Below are positions 13,101 through 22,784 of a stretch of DNA of 64,000 nt, one piece after another. A program made the translations under genes and the position numbers. This DNA is from Paraescarpia echinospica (taxonomy: Eukaryota; Annelida; Polychaeta; Sabellida; Siboglinidae), in assembly GCA_020002185.1 (NCBI GenBank), contig CM034541.1, positions 33,293,852 through 33,357,851 of the forward strand. Reading direction: 5' to 3'. The notes beneath the pieces were generated by a model. That model ran no database searches, was not told the DNA's origin, and saw nothing but the letters and a program-made list of their open reading frames with translations. Positions within the stretch are counted from its first letter, which is position 1. The number at the start of each line of letters is the position of its first letter.

Positions 13101-16100
13101 TATTTGGGAACGACTATGGAACGAAACAAAGTAAACAGGATTTGGCAACAGTGGCCGTGGGCCGTTGCCCGTGCCGTGGGGTCAGTCACAACGTCAACAA
13201 ATGAGATGCAGCATTTGCAAAGGTTCTTCCAGACAGGTTAGTAATTTAACATTATTAAGCTATAGTCACGCATATTAATGTTGCTTGTACTTAATTTATT
13301 TAATTGTTTACCTTTTAGTCATAGCCGGCCCAATGGCGGTATGGGCAGCCTGGTTGGGCCCTGTTTACTATAGTATTGACTAATATCAGCTAACAATATG
13401 ACGCTATGGCATATACCTGTCAATGATAGTGACTATATTATGTCTATGTCATATATGGTAGTAGCCTAAGTAGGCTTGGGATAATAGTAACAGTGTAAAT
13501 GCATTATAAATGATCCGTAACGATTATAATTATTGAACCAATAGTAATAGGTTGAACAAAAACAATATGTACATAATTGACTAACAACAGTAATGTAATA
13601 GTAATTAATTTAACTAATCTATTACTTTTATATTAAAAATTACTATTATTGGATATTAAAAAATGTAATATGAATTCAATTGTAATTTTATGTAATCTTG
13701 GTATTTAATTATTTACAAGGAAAAGAATATTCCAGTAGTTTCACCAGGTTTTTTGATTGCCCCTTCTGTGAGTTTTTATTATGTTCAGAAAACCACTGCC
13801 CCTCTGAAATTTAATGTCCATAACATGTATATATATATATATATATAGATAGCTTTTGACCATTGGCATTGGTTGCATTTGGCAGGTAGTCGTTCATTGC
13901 ACTGCAACTTTTGCAAGTACAGTGTACATTAAAATGATTATTGTTATTTTTATTAATACATGTACTATATTTTCAGAACTTGGCGTTTTCCAATATCACC
14001 ACTCCAGTGGAGCGGGTGAAGTTATGGCAGCATGGAAGCGACAAAATTTAGACTACACTATTTGGTTCAGCCGCCAGTGGAGGTTTTTGTGCCCCCCAGA
14101 CTCGATTTCTGTATCCATCCCCGTATGTGATAATTTTGTTTGTCTGCATGAGGATTTTGCAGTAATGTGTGTCCTCGTTAAATTGTATATTGTTGTTAGA
14201 AATGCATGTGAATTAAAGTAAAGACAATGTAAAGTACAAACATTTTATTGACACTATTTGATGAGATTGACTACAAAATAATGAAAAGTACAATACAACT
14301 ACAGGTACAATCACTGCACTTGACGTGTATAATGTAATAATTTTTAACATCATATACATATCACATGTACATAAAATGCAAAACAACAATAGAAATAAAA
14401 ATTAGGAAAAGGTTGAAAAAATGTCAGGTATATATAAAAAAACAAACAGAAACTTTTATGAAGATTCTTTGTTACAAAAAAAACAACACTAGTACACATG
14501 ATGTCAAATGCTAGTTGTAGTTTATACATGCCTTGTACGTTTACAACTTAGTGACTAAACAATTATGTTTATTTAACAAATTTGTTTAATATCGCATGCC
14601 CATAAAATGTAAACCAATGAGAAAAAATTACTTAGGAAGATGTTTAGTTGAACAAATGTACTATGTACAGGGGCTGTACATATCAAATAAAAATAACTAT
14701 TAAGAATCATAATTGTTTTTGTTTTGCAAAGAACCATAAATTATGATATAACATTAGAAAATTTTGTAGTTTATGCAATGCTTGGTATGTATGTTTACAA
14801 CTCGCAAATAATAGTGACTAGACTAGTCAGGGTCATCGCCATGTGAATGAGAATTACATGTACAATCACTACAGGTTTACTCAGCTGTATGAAGAGTACT
14901 GGCTACAGACCGCAATATTGTGTACGAATAGTCTTCGCATATTAATTTCAGTGTGGCTGAATGCTTCCCACATAAGTCGAGATGGTGTTCGATTTAACAA
15001 GTCTGCCAGGGAGTCAAGTGTAAAGCGCTTTGAGCAATCCTGACGACTGGATACTATACCATATCAGAACTAACTTTGCTGAAGTGTTGTTTATAAAATA
15101 ATTAGTACAATGGGTACAGGTGTATAATCATCATGCGAAATGAAAATATAATGTAAATTATTTGTGAAAATATAAACCAGTGATAAAAAAGAATAATTTA
15201 TAAATATGAAACATGGTATGAAAAATATAACAGTCCTCATGATACATAGAGAACTTAAACAAGTAAAATGCTGCTGTCAGTGTATCAACATATTGTTGTT
15301 GAAAATGTGAAAAGGCTTTCAATACCATTACTTCATCACAAACTTGTGTTGTACATAACAAGTACCTGGTGTACATTGCAAGAACTCAGCTGGCTGCCAC
15401 TGACTATCAGCAACACAAAGACAATGAAACCCTACCACTGTAACAATGCTGGATAATTGATGTATTTTTTCATGGACACTGCTAAAAGTTAAAGTTTAAT
15501 TGAATACAAATACCATGTATTATCGACTTTCGATAAATGTGTCATCACATATAAAAATATCATACATGTCAGAGCCATGCTAATTGTCACTTTGTCTCCG
15601 GTATAGGTAGATGCTGATGTACAGCAAAATGTCAGGAAGCTGGTATGCAGTACCATCGAAGACAACGAACACATACAGTGATGTCATCAATATCCAAACC
15701 GATGTAGCTCACCGAAGAATGCTCGACACTGAACCTGTCTCACAGCATCAAGAGTTGTTGCCCGAAGACTCATGCTATATCTGCCAGACCCTGGCACCCA
15801 CCGTTCCATCACCAACTGCCGAGCTAGTCAGGCGTCACCATATTCGTATGTCGAGCAACCTGCATTCTACATTGGTTTTTAGTCAGTTAAGCTAACTGAC
15901 TGACCTGGAAGCCAGTGCACACCCCATCGGCACTGGGGAATCTGTCACGGATGCAACACACGACACAATTGGGATCACTCGGTGGACATTCACATGACAA
16001 ACCATTAATATGCAACATGCAAAATGGCTGTACAATCTTGTCCGAGATCCTGGACAAATACAACTGCCCAGTATGCCATATTAACTTGGAGAACTAGTGG

Positions 16101-19100
16101 TACTAAGCACACTAGTCCAATCTCCTGTAAAGAAAAGCATATTTTCAGTAAACAAAAATAGGTATCATTGTAGTGTTGGGATTAAATAATTATGGAATGT
16201 TCATTCTCATAATCAGTAAATATAAAAAAATGTTTCATGTGTGACCTTTTGTTCAATTTCATTACAGTGATGCCTGATCTTTGTCAATATTATAGACTGA
16301 TTTGAATTCTGCTAATCAGTACAGCGCATTTATATGTTTTGTTTTCAGTATACAAATTCATGTCAGTGTCTGCCATGTGTAACTACTACACATATTCATG
16401 TTTGACATTTTAAAGTTCTGCCTGAGGTTGAATGGTCAAGGTGAATGTCGGAAATGACAAAATGAGGTGTTATTGTGAAGCTAACAGTATATTTTCCTCG
16501 ACAAGTATTCAAAGGTTCATAACATGTATGGTTACCTTCTTAACAAATTAATAATATATTTTATAAACTTATTTCTGAGTCATCGCCATATGCTAAATAC
16601 TTTTAAAGGTGTATTAATATGCCTGTGGGTATAATATAAGTGCAGAAGTCAACTTAGTTTTCCATGTCCAAGATGTTATTATTAAAATGTGTATGAAAAC
16701 AAATATATATGTAAATGTGCACATTAAAATTTTTTGACAACTTATACGTGGTTGATTGTTATAAATTTGAAATTACCTGGATTTATCAAATGTGGGCCTC
16801 CCGCAGACTATGTTCCTCCCTGTGTCTGCCTGACCCAGGTTACCTCCTTCGCTCCTCTTCTGCCTCGTCTCATTCCCATTCTTGGGTTGCAGTGTGGCCT
16901 CTAGCAAAATCATAATTCAAGTTACATATTATGCATTCATTTATTGCTGTGGTGAGAATATATACACATATTGGTAAATACACAAGAATAGCTGGCATAT
17001 GTCAGTTGAAAGGTATCACAGGATACCAATTACATAAACTATAGCCAGGCACCAAGGACCACAATGGAAACAAGTGCGAGCATATGTATTTACACGTTTA
17101 CATTTTTATATTGAATAAAATCGTCATCACCATCATGGACATGGTTGTCATATAAAAATCTCATTTTGCATAAACTACAATGCAAATCAACAACATTCTG
17201 CAGTAATAGTATCAAAATGTGATTCACAAAACACTGTTTTAATAATTATGATCACCAATATTATACTCCAGTGTTTGACGTTCTGTTGCACGAAATTACG
17301 GATGCTCCCTGACTAAGTTACTTGCACGATCAAAAGGGGCCTACTGCCAAACCAATGTAACTTGTCATTTCGCACCCTCACGTCATCTATTCTCTATATG
17401 TATTGTCGCAATAACATAGTTTATTAACAAGATCCTACGTAACCAAATACAATGCATATCAAATATTATACTCGTTGTCACAGCCTCTGACTGAATCTCT
17501 GGCTGATATCGTCATGACATGGTGACTGGCTTAGCCTTAGGCTTAGCCTTAGTCTTAGTCAGCCTCGAGTCGAGTGTAGACGTTCGCAAGTTGCAATTCT
17601 CGTTGAATTAATACACGGCTACGCGTTATTGTTGCTAACTGCGATAGTGTAATACGTACCTTCGTACAACCACTTTGGAATCTTCATCTTGATACACCAA
17701 AGCACGTGTATGTTGTTATTGTTTTCGAATACGTGGGATGTCGATCTCGCGTAAAGCACGTGACCGAAATGGCGCAGGAGGTCGACAGCGCAATTGACTT
17801 TCGTCAGCTATACCCGGTGTAACGACAAATCTTTTCTTTTTGACGATTAAAAAACAAGTATGCATTTTTTATTAAACCGACTGTGCGCACTAGTTAAACT
17901 ATTCACACATTATACGTCTGGACCTAAAAGATCCGGATTGGCGATGGGCAAACGAATTGGTTGAGGACCTTTAACTATGCCACTTTCTGTGAAAACTATA
18001 AGGATACTGGAACATGCCAAGACAGTGAACCAACTATTCCTCTGAACCTGTTTTTGTTGAATGCCTCAACATAGAGATGGAGACAGCAAGACATACAAAC
18101 TACCATCAAGTAACTAACCGATTAGTTTGCGGCAACCAAAGTGAAAAAAGTGATGCTTGTAACTGTTTGTGTTTGAAAAATGCATTCATATATTTTTGTT
18201 ATATTCATTATATAAAAAAATGAATTTTTCTTTTGATGCTCTCAATTATTTGCAAGTGTGTAGTGCTGTCACTGCTGTGTACTACATCAAATAATGTGTA
18301 ATGTGTAGACATGTGTGTAGTGCTGTGTACTACATCAAATAACGTGTAATGTGTAGACATGTGTGTAGCGCTGTGTACTACATCAAATAACGTGTAATGG
18401 GTAGACATGTGTGTATTGCTGTGTACTACATCAAATAACGTGTAATGGGTAGACATGTGTGTAGTGCTGTGTACTACATCAAATAACGTGTAATGTGTAG
18501 ACATGTGTGTAGTGCTGTGTACTACATCAAATAACGTGTAATGTGTAGACATGTGTGTAGTGCTGTGTACTACATCAAATAACGTGTAATGTGTAGACAT
18601 GTGTGTAGTGCTGTGTACTACATCAAATAACGTGTAATGTGTAGACATGTGTGTAGTGCTGTGTACTACATCAAATAACGTGTAATGTGTAGACATGTGT
18701 GTAGTGCTGTGTACTACATCAAATAACGTGTAATGTGTAGACATGTGTGTAGTGCTGTGTACTACATCAAATAACGTGTAATGTGTAGACATGTGTGTAG
18801 TGCTGTGTATTACTTCAAATAACGTGTAATGTGTAGACATGTGTGTAGTGCTGTGTACTACATCAAATAACATGTAATGTGTAGACATGTGTGTAGTGCT
18901 GTGTACTACATCAAATAACGTGTAATGTTAGACATGTGTGTAGTGCTGTGTACTACATAAAATAACGTGTAATGTGTAGACATGTGTGTAGTGCTGTGTA
19001 CTACATAAAATAACGTGTAATGTGTAGACATGTGTTTAGTGCTGTGTACTACATAAAATAACGTGTAATGTGTAGACATGTGTGTAGTGCTGTGTACTAC

Positions 19101-20873
19101 ATCAAATAATGTGTAGTGTGTAGACATGTGTATAGTGCTGTGGACTACATCAAATAACATGTAATGTGTAGACATGTGTGTAGTGCTGTGTACTACATCA
19201 AATAACATGTAATGTGTAGACAAGTGTGTAGTGCTGTGTACTACATCAAATAACGTGTAGTGTATAGACATGTGTGTAGTGCTGTGGACTACATCAAATC
19301 ACAAGTAATGTGTAGACATGCGTGTAGTGCTGTGTACTACACCAAATAACGTGTAGTGTGTAGACATGTATGTAGTGCTGTGTACTACACCAAATAACAT
19401 GTAATGTGTAGTCATGTAATAACTTTCAAACTGCACAGTAACAAGACCAGTTCAGTTGCCTCTGAAAGGAAACGTAAAATATAATCTAAGTGCAGGTGGG
19501 AGGGGGTGCCAAATTTGGTTGTGCATCCAGCTCTGACAACACTCACTATGCCACTGGTTTCAATAATAAAACCTTACGTACAATGTCATAATTTGAGATA
19601 ACAACATTGCAACGTGAATTATTTGTGTTGTTGTGAACAATTTGTCAGCTTCTTGAATAATTTATGACATTACGTAATATTTTCTCTAGTAACAAAACCA
19701 ACAAATGGCATTACGTAAGACATAACATTTGTATTTCAGACTCACCCCGATAATTCTCTTCATTGCTTCCAACTTGAGAGAATCTTTACTGCTGTCCAAC
19801 ATCTGGGCCAAGTCTTGGTGCCTGAAGGTGACCACAATATAAATTGTTACATTCAAATAATAACACTCACCTAAGTCTGTTTGATAGTAAGTTGTTTTGG
19901 ATTATTAACTAATCTGAAATAGCGAGTGGAATTATACCGCGATAAGCATTCACTTTCACTTTGACAATTTATTTCGAACTAGCGGAATAACTGCCTGATT
20001 GAACAAGAATAGTCACTAGATGGTGAAGTTGTATAGCCATGTGATGGTACAGTGTGAATGTTACAAGTGTGGGACCACGTTCTGCAATGGAACCTACCGA
20101 TCAGAATGTCTACAGTCTCTTTATGGCTGTGTTCATGCACTTTCTAATTCAGTTTCGTTGCCTGAGAAAGGCTCAGTTTGGTGACAGTTTGTGCTTTCAG
20201 CTTACATAGCACTACTTATCACTGAACTAAGAAGCTTCTCCCTTTCATAGTGCTGTTGCACCAGGTTAACTTTCTCTCAAAACACTAACCCGGGTATTGT
20301 AGCAGAATAACTAATCCAGACTAAAGAGCTTCCGTTGTCGTTTTATCCCTGCGTAACTCTACTTTTCTGAACTAACTTCTCACTATGAAAGGCACTCTAG
20401 GGTCCACACAGCAAGTCAAGTGACGGGCGATCTCAAAGCATATTGTGGTAGTCACCAGTCGGCAGCACTGCACATCCCCACCGCATACACCCTACCCCTT
20501 CACAACTAACCCTATATGAAGGCTGATCGATGCAATGAACGCTGCCACACGATCCACGATGACAGCACAGCATTTCCACATCTCCAAACGATATGTAAAC
20601 ACCAAGTTGCCAGGATCACTGTGATAGCCACAGCTAGACCACTCATACACCATCCCAGTGCACAGCAAGCCACATAAGGTACCAATGTATTACGCCCTCC
20701 ACAACAATATCAATGTTTCATACTTACTTCTTGTAGTCATTGGAGAAGAACCCGCTGCTCGCCGGGTCACTGGCAAAGTCTGCATCACCACTGCCAGATG
20801 ATGAGACTAGGGTCTCATTTGCATAAGACGAGCCTTGGAAACCGATGCCATTCGTCGCCATTCTGTCACTCAT
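1124..20873 (-). CDS. AP3B: AP-3 adaptor complex subunit beta, 5' part (12 exons, gene continues off left edge)
   Basis: This is the large beta subunit of the AP-3 heterotetramer, which sorts cargo from endosomes to lysosomes and lysosome-related organelles. Twelve exons on the minus strand (listed separately) join without a frame break into 419 codons. The product follows the animal AP3B1/AP3B2 trunk in order: an N-terminal region ending in [14 protein letters not shown], then [96 protein letters not shown], and an acidic insert before DIDHRLLL. These are the HEAT/armadillo repeats of the adaptin N domain. Full-length family members have about 1,080-1,100 residues, so roughly 60% (rest of trunk, hinge, ear) lies left of base 1124. 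I cannot tell AP3B1 from AP3B2; an invertebrate would be expected to have one gene. Introns hold large minisatellites and transposons. Confidence 0.95.
1334..1922. repeat. CA-rich compound microsatellite
   Basis: About 590 bp of CACA, CACG, CATA and (CACT)n steps, with CATGCACGCACACACA-type units recurring. Long frames on both strands (His/Thr-rich one way, Cys/Val-rich the other) are artefacts of composition. It lies in the intron just downstream (in transcript sense) of AP3B exon 11. Confidence 0.93.
1939..2010 (-). CDS. AP3B: AP3B coding exon 11
   Basis: 72 bp, codons 375-398, [20 protein letters not shown] then KLLK. Acceptor GTCACAG, donor AAG|GTAAAC. The exon sits between the CA-rich microsatellite and the 52-bp minisatellite. 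Confidence 0.93.
2140..3979. repeat. 52-bp minisatellite, about 35 copies
   Basis: The unit contains GTGACCAATTAAGTGACGTG, then GACCCCAACCCACAAGGA and AGCAAGGGGAAGAA. Units are 52 or 53 bp (GACCCC versus GACCGCC variants). Variants such as ACACCAACCGACAAGGATG recur in the same order, showing higher-order duplication of multi-unit blocks. It fills most of the intron between AP3B exons 10 and 11. The Leu/Pro-rich minus-strand frames here are not genes. Confidence 0.95.
4167..4221 (-). CDS. AP3B: AP3B coding exon 10
   Basis: 55 bp, codons 356-374, [19 protein letters not shown]. Acceptor TTTTTCAG, donor AAAG|GTAAGA. The intron after it, in transcript direction, is almost filled by the 52-bp minisatellite. 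Confidence 0.92.
4455..4560. mobile_element. Miniature fold-back element with AT microsatellite core
   Basis: GAAAAGGGGGGTGT at the left end is inverted at the right end, and similarity continues into GCTAATTACAT versus GCTGATTAGGGCAT. The centre is an (AT)n run. It looks like a short MITE or a decayed palindrome. Confidence 0.55.
5013..5110 (-). CDS. AP3B: AP3B coding exon 9
   Basis: 98 bp, codons 324-355 plus two bases. Product [20 protein letters not shown], then [12 protein letters not shown]. Acceptor TTGTAG, donor CACAA|GTAAGT. Confidence 0.94.
5318..5375 (+). repeat. SINE/LINE 3' tail fragment
   Basis: CAGCGCTTTGAGCATT, then a TATAAA-rich stretch and TATTATTA, matches the 3' tail shared by the SINE copies in this window. 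Confidence 0.4.
5871..6035 (-). CDS. AP3B: AP3B coding exon 8
   Basis: 165 bp, codons 269-323. It begins [20 protein letters not shown], the lineage-variable acidic loop of AP-3 beta, followed by [20 protein letters not shown] and LNSRNAA. Acceptor TTTTCAG, donor GCT|GTCAGT (non-consensus +3, but the frame to exon 9 is exact). Confidence 0.93.
6057..6560. mobile_element. piggyBac-like MITE (TTAA target duplication)
   Basis: 504 bp flanked by TTAA at 6053-6056 and 6561-6564. The ends begin CCTATTACACCTTGAA and, inverted, CCCTTTAGACCTTAA: an imperfect TIR with the CC start typical of piggyBac-type elements. No transposase frame. Confidence 0.65.
6765..6840 (+). repeat. SINE/LINE 3' tail fragment with ATT repeats
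   Basis: GTAGCGCCTTTGAGG and a later (ATT)n run resemble the tail of the SINE family seen elsewhere in the window. No tRNA head remains. Confidence 0.35.
6846..7031. mobile_element. TA-flanked MITE, pogo/Tigger-like
   Basis: Left end CAATGGAACCTCCCTATTAT and inverted right end CAGTCAAACCTCACTTCAT; both continue to GGTCA. TA borders at 6844-6845 and 7032-7033. It is 186 bp, non-coding, and sits 70 bp downstream (transcript sense) of AP3B exon 7. Confidence 0.75.
7102..7284 (-). CDS. AP3B: AP3B coding exon 7
   Basis: 183 bp, codons 208-268, running [20 protein letters not shown] through [10 protein letters not shown] and [10 protein letters not shown] to NPNAG. Acceptor TTGTAG, donor GGG|GTAGGT. 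Phase 0 at both ends. Confidence 0.95.
7490..7879. repeat. 32-bp minisatellite, about 12 copies
   Basis: The unit joins AGATATGATCCAGTGACACC and AATCAGAGCACT. Copies are nearly identical; the first six read TCCAGTG and the next six TCCAATG, so the array grew in two homogeneous blocks. It lies in the AP3B intron between exons 6 and 7. Confidence 0.95.
8427..8493 (-). CDS. AP3B: AP3B coding exon 6
   Basis: 67 bp, codons 185-207, [20 protein letters not shown] then KTT. Acceptor TTTCAG|CCTGG, donor ACA|GTGAGT. Its acceptor and about its first 21 bases are the seed of the 55-bp tandem array lying directly upstream in transcript sense (to 9247). Confidence 0.93.
8480..9247 (-). repeat. 55-bp minisatellite made from the AP3B exon 6 splice acceptor, about 14 copies
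   Basis: On the coding strand each unit contains TTTCAG followed by CCTGGATCCTGAGCAG, which is the exon 6 acceptor and the start of exon 6. The true exon is the last unit in transcript direction. Upstream units continue with TGGGAGATTATGACTTTCAC instead of exon sequence. Most units are nearly identical; one near 8960-9000 is shortened. Confidence 0.93.
9970..10025. repeat. AT-rich microsatellite
   Basis: A run of TATATG and (TA)n steps in the AP3B intron; nothing coding. Confidence 0.7.
10196..10330 (+). pseudogene. LINE reverse transcriptase C-terminal fragment (decayed)
   Basis: One frame reads [19 protein letters not shown], stop, [11 protein letters not shown], stop, [11 protein letters not shown]. 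The GRP-x-LRWED-x-VRRD pattern followed by a W-R-x-R stretch is typical of the extreme C-terminus of non-LTR retrotransposon polyproteins. Two in-frame stops make it dead. It lies 120 bp from AP3B exon 5, on the opposite strand. Confidence 0.6.
10451..10611 (-). CDS. AP3B: AP3B coding exon 5
   Basis: 161 bp, codons 132-184 plus two bases. It contains [20 protein letters not shown] and [18 protein letters not shown], close to diagnostic for AP-3 beta. Acceptor TTGCAG, donor CAG|GTGAGA. The split codon is completed by the first C of exon 6 to give Ser. Confidence 0.96.
11098..11195 (+). repeat. Dispersed repeat, second copy inverted at 51300-51427
   Basis: GTTAAACATGGGAAAATGGG, GTATTGCCAATAAA and AAACTGGATGTTTTGTTTAC recur in the same order in the reverse complement of 51300-51427. 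Family not identified. Confidence 0.6.
11418..11513 (-). CDS. AP3B: AP3B coding exon 4
   Basis: 96 bp, codons 100-131, [20 protein letters not shown] and onward to QRALK. This is among the most conserved stretches of large adaptins. Acceptor TTGTAG, donor AAG|GTGACC. Confidence 0.95.
12349..12423 (-). CDS. AP3B: AP3B coding exon 3
   Basis: 75 bp, codons 75-99, [20 protein letters not shown] then SKNIE. Acceptor TTTCAG, donor GAG|GTTTGT. The 7.3 kb intron before it holds the 48-bp minisatellite and the 5.3 kb TTAA-flanked element. Confidence 0.94.
13008..13241 (+). CDS. Unidentified open frame in the 5.3 kb element
   Basis: 78 codons open near the left end of the element, with [19 protein letters not shown] in the middle. 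No family recognised and no splice partner established. It may be a remnant of an element protein or chance. Confidence 0.15.
   Translation: MWTSTNIYATDTAKWAKLDRQKQYPRIKVYFYLGTTMERNKVNRIWQQWPWAVARAVGSVTTSTNEMQHLQRFFQTG
14835..15075 (+). repeat. SINE, 5'-truncated copy (central domain and tail)
   Basis: Shares GCTGAATGCTTCCCA, AAGTCGAGATGGTGTTCGAT, GTCTGCCAGGGAGT and AAAGCGCTTTGAGCA with the SINEs at 42855, 56212 (inverted) and 62922. The tRNA-like head is missing. It is nested in the 5.3 kb TTAA element, so it is younger than that element. Confidence 0.8.
15915..16097 (+). CDS. Small Cys-rich open frame in the 5.3 kb element
   Basis: 60 codons ending ICNMQNGC, then [13 protein letters not shown] and stop. 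The C-x5-C-x11-C-x2-C-H arrangement could be a zinc-binding C-terminus. A second Cys pair (CYIC) occurs in a nearby frame at 15611-15895. This might be debris of an element-encoded protein; no family is assigned. Confidence 0.2.
   Translation: MHTPSALGNLSRMQHTTQLGSLGGHSHDKPLICNMQNGCTILSEILDKYNCPVCHINLEN
16777..17687 (-). CDS. Possible two-exon minus-strand gene fragment in the 5.3 kb element
   Basis: An ATG at 17687 opens MKIPKWLYE and meets a donor at 17660 (G|GTACG). A stretch at 16777-16900 with acceptor GCTAG and donor AG|GTAATT continues in the matching phase ([20 protein letters not shown] and on to PTFDKS) with no stop. The product is short, basic and unrecognised, and I did not find the next exon. 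Confidence 0.2.
18256..19416. repeat. 48-bp minisatellite, about 24 copies
   Basis: The unit joins TGTGTAGTGCTGTGTACTAC, ATCAAATAACGTGTAATG and TGTAGACATG. Since 48 is a multiple of 3, the minus strand stays open as a perfect 16-residue repeat ([16 protein letters not shown]), at 18208-18888 and, after a one-base slip, at 18906-19271. This is most simply a repeat artefact in an AP3B intron. Confidence 0.94.
19422..20727. other. AP3B intron 1 region, no gene
   Basis: Apart from exon 2 (19746-19821), nothing coding is seen. A 36-base stretch at 20483-20518 (GCATACACCCTACCCC...) is identical to 31792-31827 in SCAMP intron 4, so it is part of a dispersed repeat. Confidence 0.6.
19746..19821 (-). 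CDS. AP3B: AP3B coding exon 2
   Basis: 76 bp, codons 49-74. The product [20 protein letters not shown] then KRIIG matches the start of the AP3B solenoid. Acceptor TTCAG|G, donor GGG|GTGAG. It enters in phase 2 and leaves in phase 0. Confidence 0.93.
20728..20873 (-). CDS. AP3B: AP3B coding exon 1
   Basis: Codons 1-48 plus two bases of codon 49. The product starts MSDRMATNG and ends [10 protein letters not shown], the usual AP3B N-terminal end. The donor reads AA|GTAAGT. I chose the ATG at 20873; a second in-frame ATG at 20861 is equally plausible. The frame stays open upstream to 20963, but that part has no family similarity and contains a possible acceptor (TTCTAG), so a separate 5' non-coding exon is possible. 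Confidence 0.88.
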
Positions 20874-21887
20874 ATCTTGAAAACAATCTAGAACATCAAA
20901 TTTGATTTTAAAAATCAATGACTGAAGGAAGTTGTCAGGAGCAGCCGTCCAGCTACAATACACCTACCAGAGAACATTTCCACATTTATATTATTAATAA
21001 TGCGGTAACCTTGGAGCATTGCAAGTCTATCTCATCTCAAGCACTGAAGTCCATCATATCTTTCTATATTCAACATCTTCCTTGGACCATTCGCCTCTGA
21101 TCTACCAATTTGTGAAGTATTAGAAAAAACAACGTAGTTACTTTTCGTTTTTTACTTTTTCAGTGAGTTGTCAGTCATTCCCCTGATGACGCAATTGGAT
21201 CAAGATACTGTAATGTTATTGCTGCCTTTGGTTTACTGCTCCATGGCTGGATGTAGAGAGGAGAAGAAATGCACCGAGTTATATAAAGCTCCAGAAACTA
21301 TCATCTAGATTCAATGTTCCAAGAAAACCCCTAATTTACAATACAATAACCTTTATTTGTCCATAAATGGAAATTCATGTGGTAAAAATTCAAACTTTAA
21401 CTCAAAAATATTAGTACATTTAAAGCTGATTAAGTTTAGTGATGGACATTTTGGTCAATCATGACATTACTATAATGTTAGTCACAGCCTTAGTCTCTGA
21501 TGCTTCATAGAGTTCATCCATTTAATTTACTGCAATGGTTAGAAGATTCCAGTTTTCATAGCTATTGGCAGATGCTTGGTTTTCTTACGTACATGATAAT
21601 TTGTTATCCATAACAAAAAGCATGATGTCTGAGCTGCAAATGGCCAGGTTGATTCCAATCAAATCAATTCAATTTACAAGACAACCCAGACAAATTAGTC
21701 AAATGGTCTTAAAAAATGGCAGATTTTACTCAATTTTGAATAACATAAATACCTACACACAGGACACAGGAACAAAAATCTAAAACTGGAGATACTGTTC
21801 TATGTACAGGTGTACATAGTTTCTGAGCAGTGCAGGATTGCAGCGTCAAAGACAAATCCAATTCTTAGGTTAATCTAGCACCTAGCA

Positions 21888-22784
21888 CAGCATTCCGCAA
21901 ACTTTAGGTATGGGCCCAAAAGATTTTAATTAGATCAAAGCATTTAAATAACCAAGCATAGTCACTCGCGCAGCACCCTCTGTTATTCATGTGTGAACAT
22001 AATGATATTGTATACGCTACCAGTTCAAATTCAAAATGGCGGATGGCTGCGTGACTCTGCTTGGTAATTTAAATGCTTTGATTAGATATAATGCCATTTC
22101 CCATTTTCAAACAATGCTGAAAATCAGCACTTTTCTCGTTCATAAAAGCACAAGGTTTTGTTTTGTACTAAAATATTTGTTTCAAACCCTCATAATATTG
22201 TGCAGTCTTAGAGATTGTCATCCAAAGCAGCTCTGTCTTGTTCAAATTACTGCAACAACTTTGGCAGCGTCAGGCTGTGCAGGGAATGAACTGGCAAAGA
22301 AGCAGCGAAGTCATCAAATTGACCACCAAAGGCAGTCTGCAGGCTATCCAGAATTCCGACAAACACTGGGTTGGCATCTTCAATTTGCGCATTGTCTTCG
22401 CCACAAAATGATCTAGTGAACTTCAAACTTGGAACGTAGAAAGTTCAGCATGAATTTTGAAGAGCGACATTTTTATTTTGAAACATCCACTGCTTCTTAC
22501 ACGTTGCTAATGTCAGTGTCAGAACGCAAAGCTAAATTCAAAATTCAGTACCTTCCAGCTGAGCGACCGGCCCGCCAATTCCATGGAGAAAACTCACAAA
22601 AGTCATCTATATATATACATCTTACCAAAACCACTCTATGACTATGGCTCAGCCAACAACCACTATGCTATATTGTAGAACATGACCATTTTTGGTTGCT
22701 CTTCACAATTTATAATTCCTTGCGCAGGTCTCGCGGGCCAGTTGGAAACTGTCCGTGGGCCAAATATGGGTTTGCGGAACGTTG
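21888..22784. mobile_element. hAT-like non-autonomous element with 8-bp target duplication
   Basis: The left end CAGCATTCCGCAAACTTTAG and inverted right end CAACGTTCCGCAAACCCATA share TTCCGCAAAC followed by GGCCC(A), a familiar hAT terminus. Flanks ACCTAGCA (21880-21887) and ACTTAGCA (22785-22792) differ at one base. Internal frames at 22036-22416 and 22429-22641 are not recognisable as transposase. Confidence 0.7.

Larger units (their letters stand above)
12679..17970. mobile_element. 5.3 kb TIR transposon with TTAA target duplication (Kolobok/piggyBac-type?)
   Basis: The left end AGGTACTCAACCAATTCG and inverted right end AGGTCCTCAACCAATTCG match at 17 of 18 bases. They are bordered by TTAA at 12675-12678 and 17971-17974. 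TTAA duplication is a property of piggyBac and Kolobok; the AGG terminus fits Kolobok better than the CCC of piggyBac. I recognise no transposase. Inside are a SINE, several short frames, one with a Cys-rich end (15915-16097), and a possible spliced minus-strand gene (16777-17687). The whole element lies in the AP3B intron between exons 2 and 3. Confidence 0.7.
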
